Source: Acidobacterium sp. (GTDB lineage Bacteria > Acidobacteriota > Terriglobia > Terriglobales > Acidobacteriaceae). Taken from it: DNA of 64,000 bases. Location of the stretch: positions 298-64,297 of the forward strand of contig PMUI01000121.1 of NCBI GenBank assembly GCA_003166955.1. Reading direction: 5' to 3'. Numbering within the stretch: the stretch's first letter is position 1; every line of letters begins with the position of its first letter. A program made the position numbers and the translations under genes. Positions 9,031 to 17,341 of this stretch are shown here, one piece after another. Under the pieces are notes generated by a model. The model did not search any database. It was not told the origin of the DNA and saw only the letters and a program-made list of their open reading frames with translations.

Positions 9031-10031
9031 GGCGCGGCCTCTCTCCGTTGGTTCCGCTCTATTCCATGGCTGTCGGCGCGAAGAATCTCGCGTACTCAAA
9101 GGGCTGGGCGCGCCAGCAGCATTTGCAATGGCCCGTCGTGAGTATCGGAAATCTTTCCATGGGTGGAAGCGGCAAGACGCCGTTGATCATCCGGCTTGCG
9201 CAGTTGCTGCGCGAGCGTGGAACCACAGTGGATGTTCTCTCACGCGGCTATGGACGCCGCTCGAAAGCAGTGCTGCAGGTCGCCGTCGGAGGCTCGGCCG
9301 ACGAGTTTGGAGATGAGCCGCTTCTGATCGCGCAGGCCGCGGGCGTCCCGGTATTTGTGGGAGCGAGCCGCCACGCTGCTGGCCTGCTGGCCGAGTCCAA
9401 AGCCGCCGGACCCGCACTGCACCTGCTCGATGACGGTTTCCAGCATCGCAGGCTCGCGCGCGACGTGGATATCGTCGTCCTGCACAGAAGCGATTTTGGG
9501 GAAAGGCTGCTTCCCGCCGGCCGCCTGCGCGAGGGATTCTCGTCACTGTCACGGGCACAAATTATCGTGATGCGCGAGGAGGACCGGGAACTGGAACCGG
9601 AACTGCGCCGGCGGAGATTCTCTCAGCCCATTTGGTGGATGGAACGCGCGCTCGAAGTTCCCGACGTGAAGCAGGTCGTGGCTTTTTGCGCGATTGCGCG
9701 GCAGGACGAGTTCTTGTCCGGATTGCGGTCGTCCGGGGTTGCGGTTGCAGCGATGCGTGCCTGGCGCGATCATCATCGCTACACGCGGGCCGATATCGCT
9801 GCGCTGATCGAGCTGCGCCGCCAGCATCAGGCAGAGGCATTTCTCACCACAGAAAAGGACAGGGTGCGGCTCGTGCCGGAGCACCGCCGCATGCTCGAAG
9901 GTGCGGCGCCGCTGCATGCGGCCAGGCTTGTCGTCCGTTTGCGCGACGAGCCCGCGGCGATCGACCAGCTGCTCGCTCTGTTGCCCGTGGCGTGGCAGGA
10001 ACCGCTGCGAAAATTGCAGCAGACCTCGTGA
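9027..10031 (+). CDS. lpxK: Tetraacyldisaccharide 4'-kinase
   Basis: ATP-dependent kinase that adds the 4'-phosphate to the lipid A disaccharide. 334 aa, normal length. GTG start at 9027 overlaps the waaA stop (GTGA), with AGGAGG (9014-9019) 7 nt upstream. VVSIGNLSMGGSGKTP holds the P-loop (residues 46-52); LSRGYGRR, GDEPLLIA and HLLDDGFQHRRLARDVDIVV are further family motifs. Note the order waaA then lpxK, reversed relative to the biochemical order; translational coupling suggests a matched supply of both enzymes. Confidence 0.93.
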   Translation: MRRGLSPLVPLYSMAVGAKNLAYSKGWARQQHLQWPVVSIGNLSMGGSGKTPLIIRLAQLLRERGTTVDVLSRGYGRRSKAVLQVAVGGSADEFGDEPLLIAQAAGVPVFVGASRHAAGLLAESKAAGPALHLLDDGFQHRRLARDVDIVVLHRSDFGERLLPAGRLREGFSSLSRAQIIVMREEDRELEPELRRRRFSQPIWWMERALEVPDVKQVVAFCAIARQDEFLSGLRSSGVAVAAMRAWRDHHRYTRADIAALIELRRQHQAEAFLTTEKDRVRLVPEHRRMLEGAAPLHAARLVVRLRDEPAAIDQLLALLPVAWQEPLRKLQQTS

Positions 10032-10043
10032 GAAAATTAAAGA

Positions 10044-11090
10044 TTGTCTGAAATACCCAAGCATCTGCGTCTGCTCGTCGTGCGTCTCGGCGCGATGGGC
10101 GACATTCTCCATTCCATGCCCGCGGTGACAGCGTTGCGCCAGGCGCACCCCGATTGGGTGATCGGCTGGGCCATCGAACCGCAGTGGCGCGGGCTGTTCT
10201 GCGCGAACGGATGCGAGCCTCGCACCGAGACCATGCCGCTGGTCGACAAGCTGCACATGGTGCCGGCGAAGCGGTGGGCGAAGTCTCCGCTGAACCCGGC
10301 AACGCTGCGCGATATTCGTCGTGTCCGTCTCGAGTTGGGGGCGATGCACTACGACATCGTCGTCGAAATGCAGGGCGCGGTGCGCGCGGCCCTGGTGGCA
10401 CGCTGGGCGCGAACGCGTCGAGTGATAGGCGAAGCGCAGCCGCGCGAATCTGTGGCGAAGTGGTTCTTCGACGAGAAGGTCGCGACGCACGGCGTTCACG
10501 TCATCGAGCAGTCTCTGGAACTGGCCAACGCGATTTTCGCCGAAGACCTGCCCTTGCCACTCCCGCTTCTGCCCTGCGATCCTGCCGCCGAAGCGAAGGC
10601 CGTGCAGCTCAGGCAGCCCTTTGTGCTGATGAGTCCCGGCGCCGGCTGGGGCGCCAAGCGCTGGCCGGCGGATCGCTATGGAGCCGTTGCGAGGCGGTTG
10701 GCGGACGCCGGCTACGCCGTCGTTATCAACAGCGGCCCCGAGGAGGAGCACCTGGCGCACGAGATCGTCGCAACCAGCGGCGGCGCGGCGCACGTGCTCG
10801 CGCTGGACATGGCAGAACTCATTGCCGTAACCCGGCGTGCCTCGCTCGCGATCGCCGGCGACACGGGTCCACTGCATCTTGCCTGCGCGCTGGGCAAACC
10901 CGTCGTCGGCATCTACGGTCCTACCGATCCGGCGCGCAACGGTCCGTTTCACTGCCCCAACCGCGTGCTCCGCCATCCGGAAAGCGTGCGCGATCACGCC
11001 CGGCGCAGCGAGCCGGAAGCAGGCTTGCTGACCATCACGCCCGAAGCGGTGACGGATGCGGCGCTCGAATTGTTGCGGGAGGCGCGCTAA
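10044..11090 (+). CDS. GT9 family lipopolysaccharide heptosyltransferase-like glycosyltransferase
   Basis: 348 aa with a TTG start at 10044, 12 nt after lpxK. The N-terminal Rossmann domain has LLVVRLGAMGDILHSMPAV and the C-terminal one has FVLMSPGAGWGAKRWP and the GT9 signature AGDTGPLHLACALGKPVVGIYGPTDP. It closely follows WaaC/WaaF-type ADP-heptose transferases that extend the inner core from Kdo, consistent with its place after waaA and lpxK. Whether the donor is ADP-heptose cannot be read from sequence; no heptose biosynthesis gene is in the window. Confidence 0.85.
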   Translation: MSEIPKHLRLLVVRLGAMGDILHSMPAVTALRQAHPDWVIGWAIEPQWRGLFCANGCEPRTETMPLVDKLHMVPAKRWAKSPLNPATLRDIRRVRLELGAMHYDIVVEMQGAVRAALVARWARTRRVIGEAQPRESVAKWFFDEKVATHGVHVIEQSLELANAIFAEDLPLPLPLLPCDPAAEAKAVQLRQPFVLMSPGAGWGAKRWPADRYGAVARRLADAGYAVVINSGPEEEHLAHEIVATSGGAAHVLALDMAELIAVTRRASLAIAGDTGPLHLACALGKPVVGIYGPTDPARNGPFHCPNRVLRHPESVRDHARRSEPEAGLLTITPEAVTDAALELLREAR

Positions 11091-11648
11091 GTGGCCGTGA
11101 CCTGGAATCGCATCGCGCGGCGCATTCGCGTGCCCCTGGGATTTGCGTTCGCGTTCCTCTTCCTCTGGCTGGCGAAACCCACACCGCTGTTTCTCGTGGT
11201 AGGCCTGGCGCTGGTCGCGCCTGGGCTGCTGTTGCGCGGCTACGCTTCCGGCTACGTCAAAAAGAATGCGGAGCTGACGACCACTGGTCCCTACGCGCAC
11301 ACGCGCAATCCGCTCTACCTCGGGTCGATGATGATCGCTTTCGGATTTGCGCTCGCTGCACGCAGCATCTGGATCGCCGCGGTGTTGGTGGTTCTGTTTG
11401 TGGCGATTTATGTTCCGGTGATTCGCTCCGAGGAGGAGTATCTGCGCTCGGCGTTTCCCGAGTTCGATGCCTATGCTGCGACCGTGCCGAGGCTGCTGCC
11501 GAGGATGGTCCCAGCCGGGGGATCGGGCGTCACCAAAGGGGTATTCTCCGCGGCACTCTATCGCAGGCATCGTGAATATAACGCGCTGCTGGGGGCGGTG
11601 GGCATGTATGCTGCCCTCATCCTGAAATTGATGCTGCTTAGGAAATAA
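11091..11648 (+). CDS. ICMT/PEMT-like membrane methyltransferase
   Basis: 185 aa beginning with GTG immediately after the TAA of the GT9 gene. Four or so hydrophobic segments; the family motif TGPYAHTRNPLYLG (residues ~63-76) and the acidic RSEEEYLRSAFPEFDAY helix are the SAM-binding features of isoprenylcysteine carboxyl methyltransferase and phospholipid methyltransferase relatives. Bacteria have no prenylated protein substrate, so the target is unknown; a lipid or polyprenyl-linked glycan is plausible given the envelope operon. A hydrophobic C-terminal segment (residues ~165-182) extends beyond the core domain. Confidence 0.75.
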   Translation: MAVTWNRIARRIRVPLGFAFAFLFLWLAKPTPLFLVVGLALVAPGLLLRGYASGYVKKNAELTTTGPYAHTRNPLYLGSMMIAFGFALAARSIWIAAVLVVLFVAIYVPVIRSEEEYLRSAFPEFDAYAATVPRLLPRMVPAGGSGVTKGVFSAALYRRHREYNALLGAVGMYAALILKLMLLRK

Positions 11649-11658
11649 AAGGAGTCGA

Positions 11659-12477
11659 TTGCGAGAGCATCGCATTTGTTTCAGAACCTCAGAAAGAACG
11701 CCGGTGCTGCAAATTTTCAAGCTGCTGTTTGCGGCTGTGACCGTCATGGGAGTATGCGGGGCAGAAGCGCAGACCGCTCCCCCTCTGATTCCGCCGCGCC
11801 CAGGCTATAACTTCCCCGCGAAACAAACGCTGACCTACGCCGTCGACTGGCGCGTCTTTCCCGCCGGAACCACGGTGATGCATCTCGAGCAGCAGGATGG
11901 CGACGAAGAACGCATCTCCGCATCGGGCGATACCCTCGGTGCGATCAATCTCATTTATCGTGTCAGCGACAGGTTTCAGTCCTCGTTCAATCGGCGCACC
12001 GGTTGTTCCGCCGGATTTGCAAAGCAATTGCAGGAGGGCCGGCGGCAGGTCAGCACCGACCTGAAGTTCGACTATGCCCAGGGCAAGGCGCTGCTCAACG
12101 AAAAGAATCTGGTGAAGGGAACCAGCAAACACTCTGAAGCACCCGTGGGCCCCTGCGTCACCGATCTGCTCTCCGCGATTTTCTATCCGGCCGCACTGAC
12201 TCTGACGCCAGGGGAGAGCTTTCGCGTTCCGGTCGCCGATGCGATGCACACCGTCGCTGTAACCATGAGAGTCGAAGCCCGCGAAACCGTCCGCACACCG
12301 CTGGCGACGTATCAGACCATCCGCGTGCAGCCGATGGCGGATGCAGGCGTAGTGAAAGCGCGCGGCAATATCTGGATCTGGTACACGGACGATGACCGGC
12401 ATGTGCCCGTGCAGATGCGCGCGCGCCTGTTCTGGGGAACGATCACCTTCCGGCTGACAGCACTCGAGCAAAAATAG
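11659..12477 (+). CDS. DUF3108-type periplasmic protein
   Basis: 272 aa from TTG 11659, which has AAGGAG 4 nt upstream; GTG at 11704 would place the signal peptide (LQIFKLLFAAVTVMGVCGAEA) right at the N-terminus and is a credible alternative. The mature part begins FPAKQTLTYAVDWRVFPAGTTVMHLE and continues with RVSDRFQSSFNR, DLLSAIFYPAALTLTPG and IWIWYTDDDRHVPVQMRARLFWG, matching the DUF3108 beta-barrel-like family often found beside lipopolysaccharide genes. It is the last gene of the waaA operon. Function unknown; a periplasmic lipid or sugar-binding role would be speculative. Confidence 0.7.
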   Translation: MREHRICFRTSERTPVLQIFKLLFAAVTVMGVCGAEAQTAPPLIPPRPGYNFPAKQTLTYAVDWRVFPAGTTVMHLEQQDGDEERISASGDTLGAINLIYRVSDRFQSSFNRRTGCSAGFAKQLQEGRRQVSTDLKFDYAQGKALLNEKNLVKGTSKHSEAPVGPCVTDLLSAIFYPAALTLTPGESFRVPVADAMHTVAVTMRVEARETVRTPLATYQTIRVQPMADAGVVKARGNIWIWYTDDDRHVPVQMRARLFWGTITFRLTALEQK

Positions 12478-12499
12478 AAGAGATGAATTTAAGGTGGGG

Positions 12500-12793
12500 C
12501 TAGTGGATTCGATAGCGCTCGCGCATCAGGCGCTGCAGGCGCGGCTTGTAGAGGAGATCGTAGGCGAGTTCTTTGCCGGGAAACATGGCGAGCGCGGCGC
12601 GGCGTGTGTCGGCCACCATTTCTGAGGCCTCGTCGATGGTCAGCGACATGTCCTGACTGATAACCGACATCACCATATTCACCATGATTTGCAGGCGGCG
12701 CAGCTTACGCTGTTCATCCTGAAGCTCCTGGGGAGTTTGCCGGACCGGCTCCGGCTGGGAATTGAAGGCTGAATACTCGGGTTGTAACCCCAT
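12500..12793 (-). CDS. Conserved small helical protein of unknown function
   Basis: 97 aa from ATG 12793, chosen over the longer open frame because GGAGG lies 10 nt upstream. The sequence is mostly helical and charged (EELQDEQ-like, KLRRLQIMVNMVMSVISQDMSL) and continues into DEASEMVADTRRAALAMFPGKELAYDLLYKPRLQRLM. No signal peptide or cysteines. I do not recognise a named domain. It converges with the waaA operon, whose end is 22 bases away. Confidence 0.6.
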   Translation of the reverse strand: MGLQPEYSAFNSQPEPVRQTPQELQDEQRKLRRLQIMVNMVMSVISQDMSLTIDEASEMVADTRRAALAMFPGKELAYDLLYKPRLQRLMRERYRIH

Positions 12794-12890
12794 GCAATGC
12801 GGACCTCCGTTCGAGGATCGTACAACGATTGAGACTCGGAACGAAACGGAAAAGATGCGCGCAGGCCGGGTGGCGCATGGCGGAATTGGG

Positions 12891-13628
12891 TCAGGGTTTG
12901 TCACCGTGGCGGGTGATTTTCGCCGCAGGAACCTCAGAACCTGCGCGCCGCATAAATTCTGCGCGTTCCGGCTCGGTCATCCGCACGCATTGCTTCGAAC
13001 CAAAAGCGCGGCCCAGATAACGCGGAGAGTGTTCCAGCCAGCGCCGGCGTTCAGGTGTATCGCCGCGCGCCCCATCGAGCGCTTCAGAAGCAAGGCCGGC
13101 GATGTGCGCCATGGAGCGCGCCGGATTGCCGGCGACGCTCCATTCCACCAGCACCATTTCGGAATGCGGCGCGACCTCGTGAGCCAGGGAAATCGCACCC
13201 CGTTCGGTGAAGAGGCTCGCCTGCCGCTGCGGAATGGCGGAATGCAAATCCGGCTGCAGGCCGCGCTCGATCATCGCATCGATGTGCGCCTCGGGATCGC
13301 CTGTCAGTCCGACGGAGACCGGCTGGGCGCGGCGAATCTCATTCTTCAGAATCCGCAGTGCTTCGTCGAGATTCGCGACGACGAAATCGACGGAGCCGGC
13401 GCGCAGGCCCTCGCGCAGTCGGTCCCCCTCCGCTTCGACACACAGCGATGCCGCCCCCGCGACACTAGCCGCAATGATCACGGCGATACCGTCGGCATCG
13501 AGTCCTTCACGCAACAGGAGCCTGCCGCCCGCCGAGTCACCGAAGCGCTCGCGAGCGACATGGCTCAGCGCAAGAAACTGGTCGTGGATGACGGTGAGTT
13601 CAGGGAGGTCCATGAGGGCAATAGACAT
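12891..13628 (-). CDS. Stand-alone urocanase-like Rossmann domain protein
   Basis: 245 aa. Residues ~24-135 run in the order seen in the NAD-binding middle domain of urocanate hydratase: ARERFGDSAGGRLLLREGL, then AASVAGAASLCVEAEGDRL, then NLDEALRILKNEIRRAQP, then SVGLTGDPEAHIDAMIERGLQPDLHSA. Full-length urocanase is about 550 residues; the flanking domains are absent, the glycine-rich GGMGGAQP region is replaced by DADGIAVI, and the TDQTSAHDP segment is missing. So catalysis of urocanate hydration is unlikely. The remaining C-terminal ~100 residues are not recognised. The homology call is from memory of the family pattern. Confidence 0.55.
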   Translation of the reverse strand: MSIALMDLPELTVIHDQFLALSHVARERFGDSAGGRLLLREGLDADGIAVIIAASVAGAASLCVEAEGDRLREGLRAGSVDFVVANLDEALRILKNEIRRAQPVSVGLTGDPEAHIDAMIERGLQPDLHSAIPQRQASLFTERGAISLAHEVAPHSEMVLVEWSVAGNPARSMAHIAGLASEALDGARGDTPERRRWLEHSPRYLGRAFGSKQCVRMTEPERAEFMRRAGSEVPAAKITRHGDKP

Positions 13629-13697
13629 TCTGTCACGCCGCCCTGGCGCGTTACCTGAGTTTCCCCTGGATGCGGAGAGGTGACCTGCGCGTACGCA

Positions 13698-13806
13698 GCA
13701 CTTCCTAAACTGGAAGTGCCTCTTTCAAAGTGCGAATGCGGTTAGCGCAGGATCGGTCCGGAACATCGGACCAACAGCTCGCAGGCCGCTCTAACGACCT
13801 GCGGGC
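13698..13806 (+). promoter_or_regulatory. Three-hairpin structured leader RNA candidate
   Basis: Three successive hairpins: GCACTTCC/GGAAGTGC (13698-13705 with 13712-13719), GGTCCG/CGGACC (13755-13760 with 13767-13772) and a 9-bp stem with one G-U pair (13777-13785 with 13798-13806). They fill the spacer between a minus-strand gene and the 34-aa reading frame at 13837. It could be a riboswitch-like leader, an sRNA, or merely terminators. Orientation is inferred from the downstream gene. Confidence 0.35.
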
Positions 13807-13836
13807 CGTTCGGATGAAAGGGGGTGAGTCCAAAAG

Positions 13837-13941
13837 ATGACTGAAAAATCATCCTGGACTCGCATTGCCATCACAATTGCGCTGGATTGGCGCTTTGTGC
13901 TGGCGGTTGCAGTCCTTGTTCTCACGCTACTGATGAAGTAG
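13837..13941 (+). CDS. 34-aa single-pass membrane microprotein
   Basis: ATG 13837 to TAG 13941, with a strong purine-rich ribosome site (AAAGGGGGTGAG) about 8 nt upstream. A short charged head (TEKSSWTR) precedes one hydrophobic helix (residues ~9-32, containing a Trp-Arg pair) ending MK. No family recognised. The good ribosome site, the structured upstream spacer and the lack of any other gene here argue that it is real; expression evidence would be decisive. Confidence 0.5.
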   Translation: MTEKSSWTRIAITIALDWRFVLAVAVLVLTLLMK

Positions 13942-14009
13942 CCAACTTCCCGGGAGGTCTCGCCCCCTTCCGGGAACTACTTCACCCTCAGTATACATCG
14001 GCAAAAATC

Positions 14010-14420
14010 TCACCAGGTCGAGTAGGGCTGGCCGTCCGATCCAGTTTCCTCCGACCCGCTGTGAACATCGTTGATGCCTGGCTCGGTCTGATCCAGATCG
14101 GCATAAGTATCGTCGCTCCCCGTCACCCACGTCTCGCGGCTGTGCGTAAAGGGATCCTGGGGGATCTGCTTCAGATAGCCGTTCTGCACCAGATCGTCGA
14201 GCGACTGCGGCGCCTTGTTCTTGTCCATTGTGTAGGAGTCGATCGCGTCGCGCAGCACGTGAAGATCCTCCTTCAGCGCCGCTTCCTTCGCATTTTTGAT
14301 CGACGAAATGAAGCTGGGGATGGCGACCGCAGCGAGCACGCCGATGATCAGCATCACGATCATCAGCTCCACCAGAGTGAAGCCGCCTTCGTGCTTTCGA
14401 ATTGGATTTTTCAGCCGCAA
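14010..14420 (-). CDS. gspG: Type II secretion major pseudopilin (GspG-like)
   Basis: 136 aa. TTG at 14420 is preferred because it gives a short basic leader (RLKNPIRKHEGG) before the prepilin cleavage site G-FTLVELMIVMLIIGVLAAVAIP, with Glu5 of the mature helix present; ATG starts further upstream lie inside the preceding gene. The soluble part has the GspG features KEDLHVLRDAIDSY, GYLKQIPQDPFT and a closing acidic, calcium-site-like region. It begins 4 bases beyond the stop of the other pseudopilin gene, so the two are cotranslated with the secretin gene. Confidence 0.85.
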   Translation of the reverse strand: MRLKNPIRKHEGGFTLVELMIVMLIIGVLAAVAIPSFISSIKNAKEAALKEDLHVLRDAIDSYTMDKNKAPQSLDDLVQNGYLKQIPQDPFTHSRETWVTGSDDTYADLDQTEPGINDVHSGSEETGSDGQPYSTW

Positions 14421-14424
14421 GTTA

Positions 14425-14904
14425 TCACCAGTCCGAGTATTTCGTTCCGTCCAGCGCAATCCCGTCGGATTTTGTGAAGACATCGAAGACGTTTTGCCCG
14501 CCCCAGGAGTCGCCATTGGGGTCATCCTGCATCGAGCGCAGTCCCCAGTCGTCGTTACCAGTCATGGGATCGATGGGAATGTGCCGCAGGAACCGCACCT
14601 TCTTGCTTTGCACATCCACGCCGTCCACCAGGGTCTGCAGATCGGGCGGATAGTTCTGGCTGTCCACCTTCGTCTGAAAAGCATGCTTGTCGGCGGCGTC
14701 TTTGTACGCGTCGATAGCCGCGCGCATCTGCCACAGATCGTAGCGCAGCATCCGCTCCTTTTGCCGCTTCACCTCGAATCGCGCGATCGGCACCGCTGCT
14801 GACGCCAGGATGCTCAGGATCGCCACCGTAACGATGAGCTCGATCAGCGTCAGCCCAGCTTCCCGGTTCTGCCCGCCTCTCGTGTTGTGAAACATCAACC
14901 GCAT
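14425..14904 (-). CDS. Second type II secretion pseudopilin
   Basis: 159 aa from ATG 14904 (GGGA about 8 nt upstream). Leader MRLMFHNTRGGQNREAG is followed by the methylated helix LTLIELIVTVAILSILASAAVP. The soluble domain resembles GspG (RYDLWQMRAAIDAYKD, PPDLQTLVDGV, RFLRHIPIDPMTGNDDWGLRSM) and ends YSDW, much like the downstream paralog, so the two probably arose by duplication. It starts 16 nt after the secretin stop. Whether both form one pseudopilus or separate tips is unknown. Confidence 0.85.
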   Translation of the reverse strand: MRLMFHNTRGGQNREAGLTLIELIVTVAILSILASAAVPIARFEVKRQKERMLRYDLWQMRAAIDAYKDAADKHAFQTKVDSQNYPPDLQTLVDGVDVQSKKVRFLRHIPIDPMTGNDDWGLRSMQDDPNGDSWGGQNVFDVFTKSDGIALDGTKYSDW

Positions 14905-14920
14905 AACTTCATTCCCGGCG

Positions 14921-17341
14921 TCACTGAATATGAACGACCGCTTGTGAACCCATCGCCGGCATTGCCTGCTGCTGGCTGTTCCGCACCACCGGCCGGGTAA
15001 TGGCAACTGAGGCGTCTCCCGCAGTGGTCGCCTGGAAGGTCAGCACGCAGAGTGTGCCCGAGGCTCCGCTGATGCCCTTCGTCCCCGGCGGCCGCGAGGC
15101 GGCAATGGCGGCGTTGCCCTTCCCATCGTCGCGATGCACCAGGGCCACGGCTTGCCCATCCTTACCCAGCACATTCGGGTTTTGCGGGTCGTCGGAGTCA
15201 ACGGTGATCAGGTTCAGCTTCGAAGCGTCGTACTGCACATTGAGCGGCACGCCGAAGACGTCGCTTCCCCCGGACATATCCACGACCATCTTGAATGTCG
15301 AACCGGCTTTCTGCGTGGATTGCGGCGGACTCAGCGTGAGGTTCACCGGCGCGGCCGCGGCATTCGCCTGCTGCGTCATATCCGTCATCGCCTGCTGAGC
15401 TGCCGTCGCCGCTGATGGCGGAGGCAACGTGGGCGGGGGCTGCGGAACCGCTCCCGATACGGGGATCGATGCGGGAGCCGTTTGCTGTGGCGGAATCGTT
15501 TGCTGTCCACTGAACGCCGGAGAGAATGCTGCGCTGGCTTGTGTTGCCGCCGGCTTCACCAGCGGCGCCACCTGACTCAGGTTCACCGGGCGCAGCTCGA
15601 TGTTGTTTGTAGTGCCCGTGTCGATCTGCTGAAGGTCGGACGGATCGATCTCCTGAGCCCGCACCACATGGGGAACGACCAGGAACACAATCTCGTCGTC
15701 GGTGACTTCCTTTTGCTGCGTGCTGAAGAAGTATTTGAGCAGCGGAAGCTCCGCCAGTCCCGGCGTGCCGCTGATCGCGTAGGTGGTCTGGTGCTGCACG
15801 ATGCCGCCCAGCAGGTTGGGCTCGCCGTCCTTCAGGCGGATGGTCTGGTCGATCACACGCTGTGTGATGATCGGCTCCGTGATCCCGCCGATGCTCGAGT
15901 TGCCGTTCGTCGCCGAAACTTCGATCTTGAACTTCATGCTCACATCGCGGTCGAAGTGCACCGTCGGCTTCATATCCATGTTGACGCCGACGTCGATGTA
16001 CTGGAACTGCGTGTTGACCAGCGAACTTACGATGGCCGTCGCGGCACCGGTTTGATACGAGCCGGTGGCGATCGGGATTCTTTCACCGATCTTCAGCGTC
16101 GCTTCCTGGCCGTCGGAGGCGCGAATCTGCGGATTCTGAATGATGCGCGAGCGCGTGTCGGTGAGCAGCAGGTCCACGGCCGCCTGGCCGATGGTGACCG
16201 CGAAGTTGGTCGAGTTCAGGTGCGCCAGATTATTCAGCGTAATGCTGCTGGTCGTCGTGGACGCAGCGGGCGTCGTTGTGCCGCCGGTGCCGGTTCCGGT
16301 GCCGGTACCGCTGCTGTTGCTCAGATTCGCGTTCGACGGCTGAAAGTTGATGCTCGCTGTCTGCGGCAGCTGGACGCCGATATTGCGCAGCAGATCGCGG
16401 CTCACTTCCAGCACCGCCACATCGATGACCACTTCCGGCTTCGCCTTGTCGAGATCCTGAATCAGCCTGCGCGCCAGCAGCAGTTCATCCGGCGTGGCGC
16501 GCATCACGATGGCGTTTTCGCTCGCCACGCCGTTGATGCGGGCGCCCTGGGAGAACAAATTGCGCAGCACCGTTTGTATTTCGGTGAAGTCGTTTTGCTG
16601 CGAAATATTGTGCAGATAAAACGTCTCCACCGCCTGCTGATCGAGTTCGGTGTGCTTGCTGCGCGAGTTCTCCGCGACAAAAATCGTGTTCGACGTAATC
16701 GGGCGCCAGAAGGTGTTCGACACCGTGGCCACGATGCGCAGCGCATCGTTCAGCGTCACGTTATTCAGATCTACCTGGATGCGCTTGGAACTGTACGCCG
16801 GATCGAACAGCACGTTGATCCCGGCAGCCTTGCCTACCGCCTGGTAGACAATGCGGCTGTCTTCGACCATATGCAGCGTCAGCGGCTCATTGGAAATCGG
16901 CTTCAGCTGGATGGGCGCGGCGAAGTCGAGCGCCTCGTCCGAGGTTCGTGGCGCGTTCTCCGGAGCCGGGCTCTGCGCATTCAGCTTGTCGCGTGTGGCC
17001 CTGATGTCCTGGGAGGCGAGCTCATTGCTGGGGTCGATCTCCACCGCCCGCAGAAACTCGGTCAGCGCGCCCGTGTAATCACCCTGGTTGCGCAGCTTCT
17101 CGCCATGTTCCACGTGCATGGCTGCGGCAGGAAAGCGCGTGCGCTCAAACGACAACTTATAGCGCTCGTCGGATGGTTTCTTCTGCCAGGCCTGAAAATA
17201 GGCTTCGTATGCGGCCTGCGTGTCGCCCCTGGTCTCGGCCGCCTGGCCCTGCTTATACCAGTGCGCCGCCGACTGCGCATGCGCTGCCGGGAGGGCCAAA
17301 ATCGTGGCAAGGAATGCCCAGATAACCAAACTTCGCTTCAT
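14921..17341 (-). CDS. Secretin (GspD-like) with N-terminal TPRs and C-terminal cohesin domain
   Basis: 806 aa from ATG 17341, the Met of a clear signal peptide (MKRSLVIWAFLATILALPAAHA) with GGAG 4-5 nt upstream. Domains in order: TPR-like repeats ~25-100; short secretin N-terminal (STN-like) domain ~150-200; a ring-forming N1-like domain ~230-310; a Gly/Thr linker; the secretin core ~380-550 with VPHVVRAQEI near its end; a Pro/Gln-rich linker; and a cohesin-type beta domain ~665-806 (VNLTLSPPQS...FGVPLNVQYDASKLNLITV). It forms the outer-membrane channel of a type II or related system. The fused cohesin domain is unusual outside Acidobacteriota. It heads a three-gene operon with two pseudopilins; no GspE/F is nearby. 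Confidence 0.85.
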   Translation of the reverse strand: MKRSLVIWAFLATILALPAAHAQSAAHWYKQGQAAETRGDTQAAYEAYFQAWQKKPSDERYKLSFERTRFPAAAMHVEHGEKLRNQGDYTGALTEFLRAVEIDPSNELASQDIRATRDKLNAQSPAPENAPRTSDEALDFAAPIQLKPISNEPLTLHMVEDSRIVYQAVGKAAGINVLFDPAYSSKRIQVDLNNVTLNDALRIVATVSNTFWRPITSNTIFVAENSRSKHTELDQQAVETFYLHNISQQNDFTEIQTVLRNLFSQGARINGVASENAIVMRATPDELLLARRLIQDLDKAKPEVVIDVAVLEVSRDLLRNIGVQLPQTASINFQPSNANLSNSSGTGTGTGTGGTTTPAASTTTSSITLNNLAHLNSTNFAVTIGQAAVDLLLTDTRSRIIQNPQIRASDGQEATLKIGERIPIATGSYQTGAATAIVSSLVNTQFQYIDVGVNMDMKPTVHFDRDVSMKFKIEVSATNGNSSIGGITEPIITQRVIDQTIRLKDGEPNLLGGIVQHQTTYAISGTPGLAELPLLKYFFSTQQKEVTDDEIVFLVVPHVVRAQEIDPSDLQQIDTGTTNNIELRPVNLSQVAPLVKPAATQASAAFSPAFSGQQTIPPQQTAPASIPVSGAVPQPPPTLPPPSAATAAQQAMTDMTQQANAAAAPVNLTLSPPQSTQKAGSTFKMVVDMSGGSDVFGVPLNVQYDASKLNLITVDSDDPQNPNVLGKDGQAVALVHRDDGKGNAAIAASRPPGTKGISGASGTLCVLTFQATTAGDASVAITRPVVRNSQQQAMPAMGSQAVVHIQ

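Noticed and set aside
9549-11747. 732-codon minus-strand open frame across lpxK and the GT9 gene
   Set aside because: It crosses several well-identified genes and has no recognisable domain.
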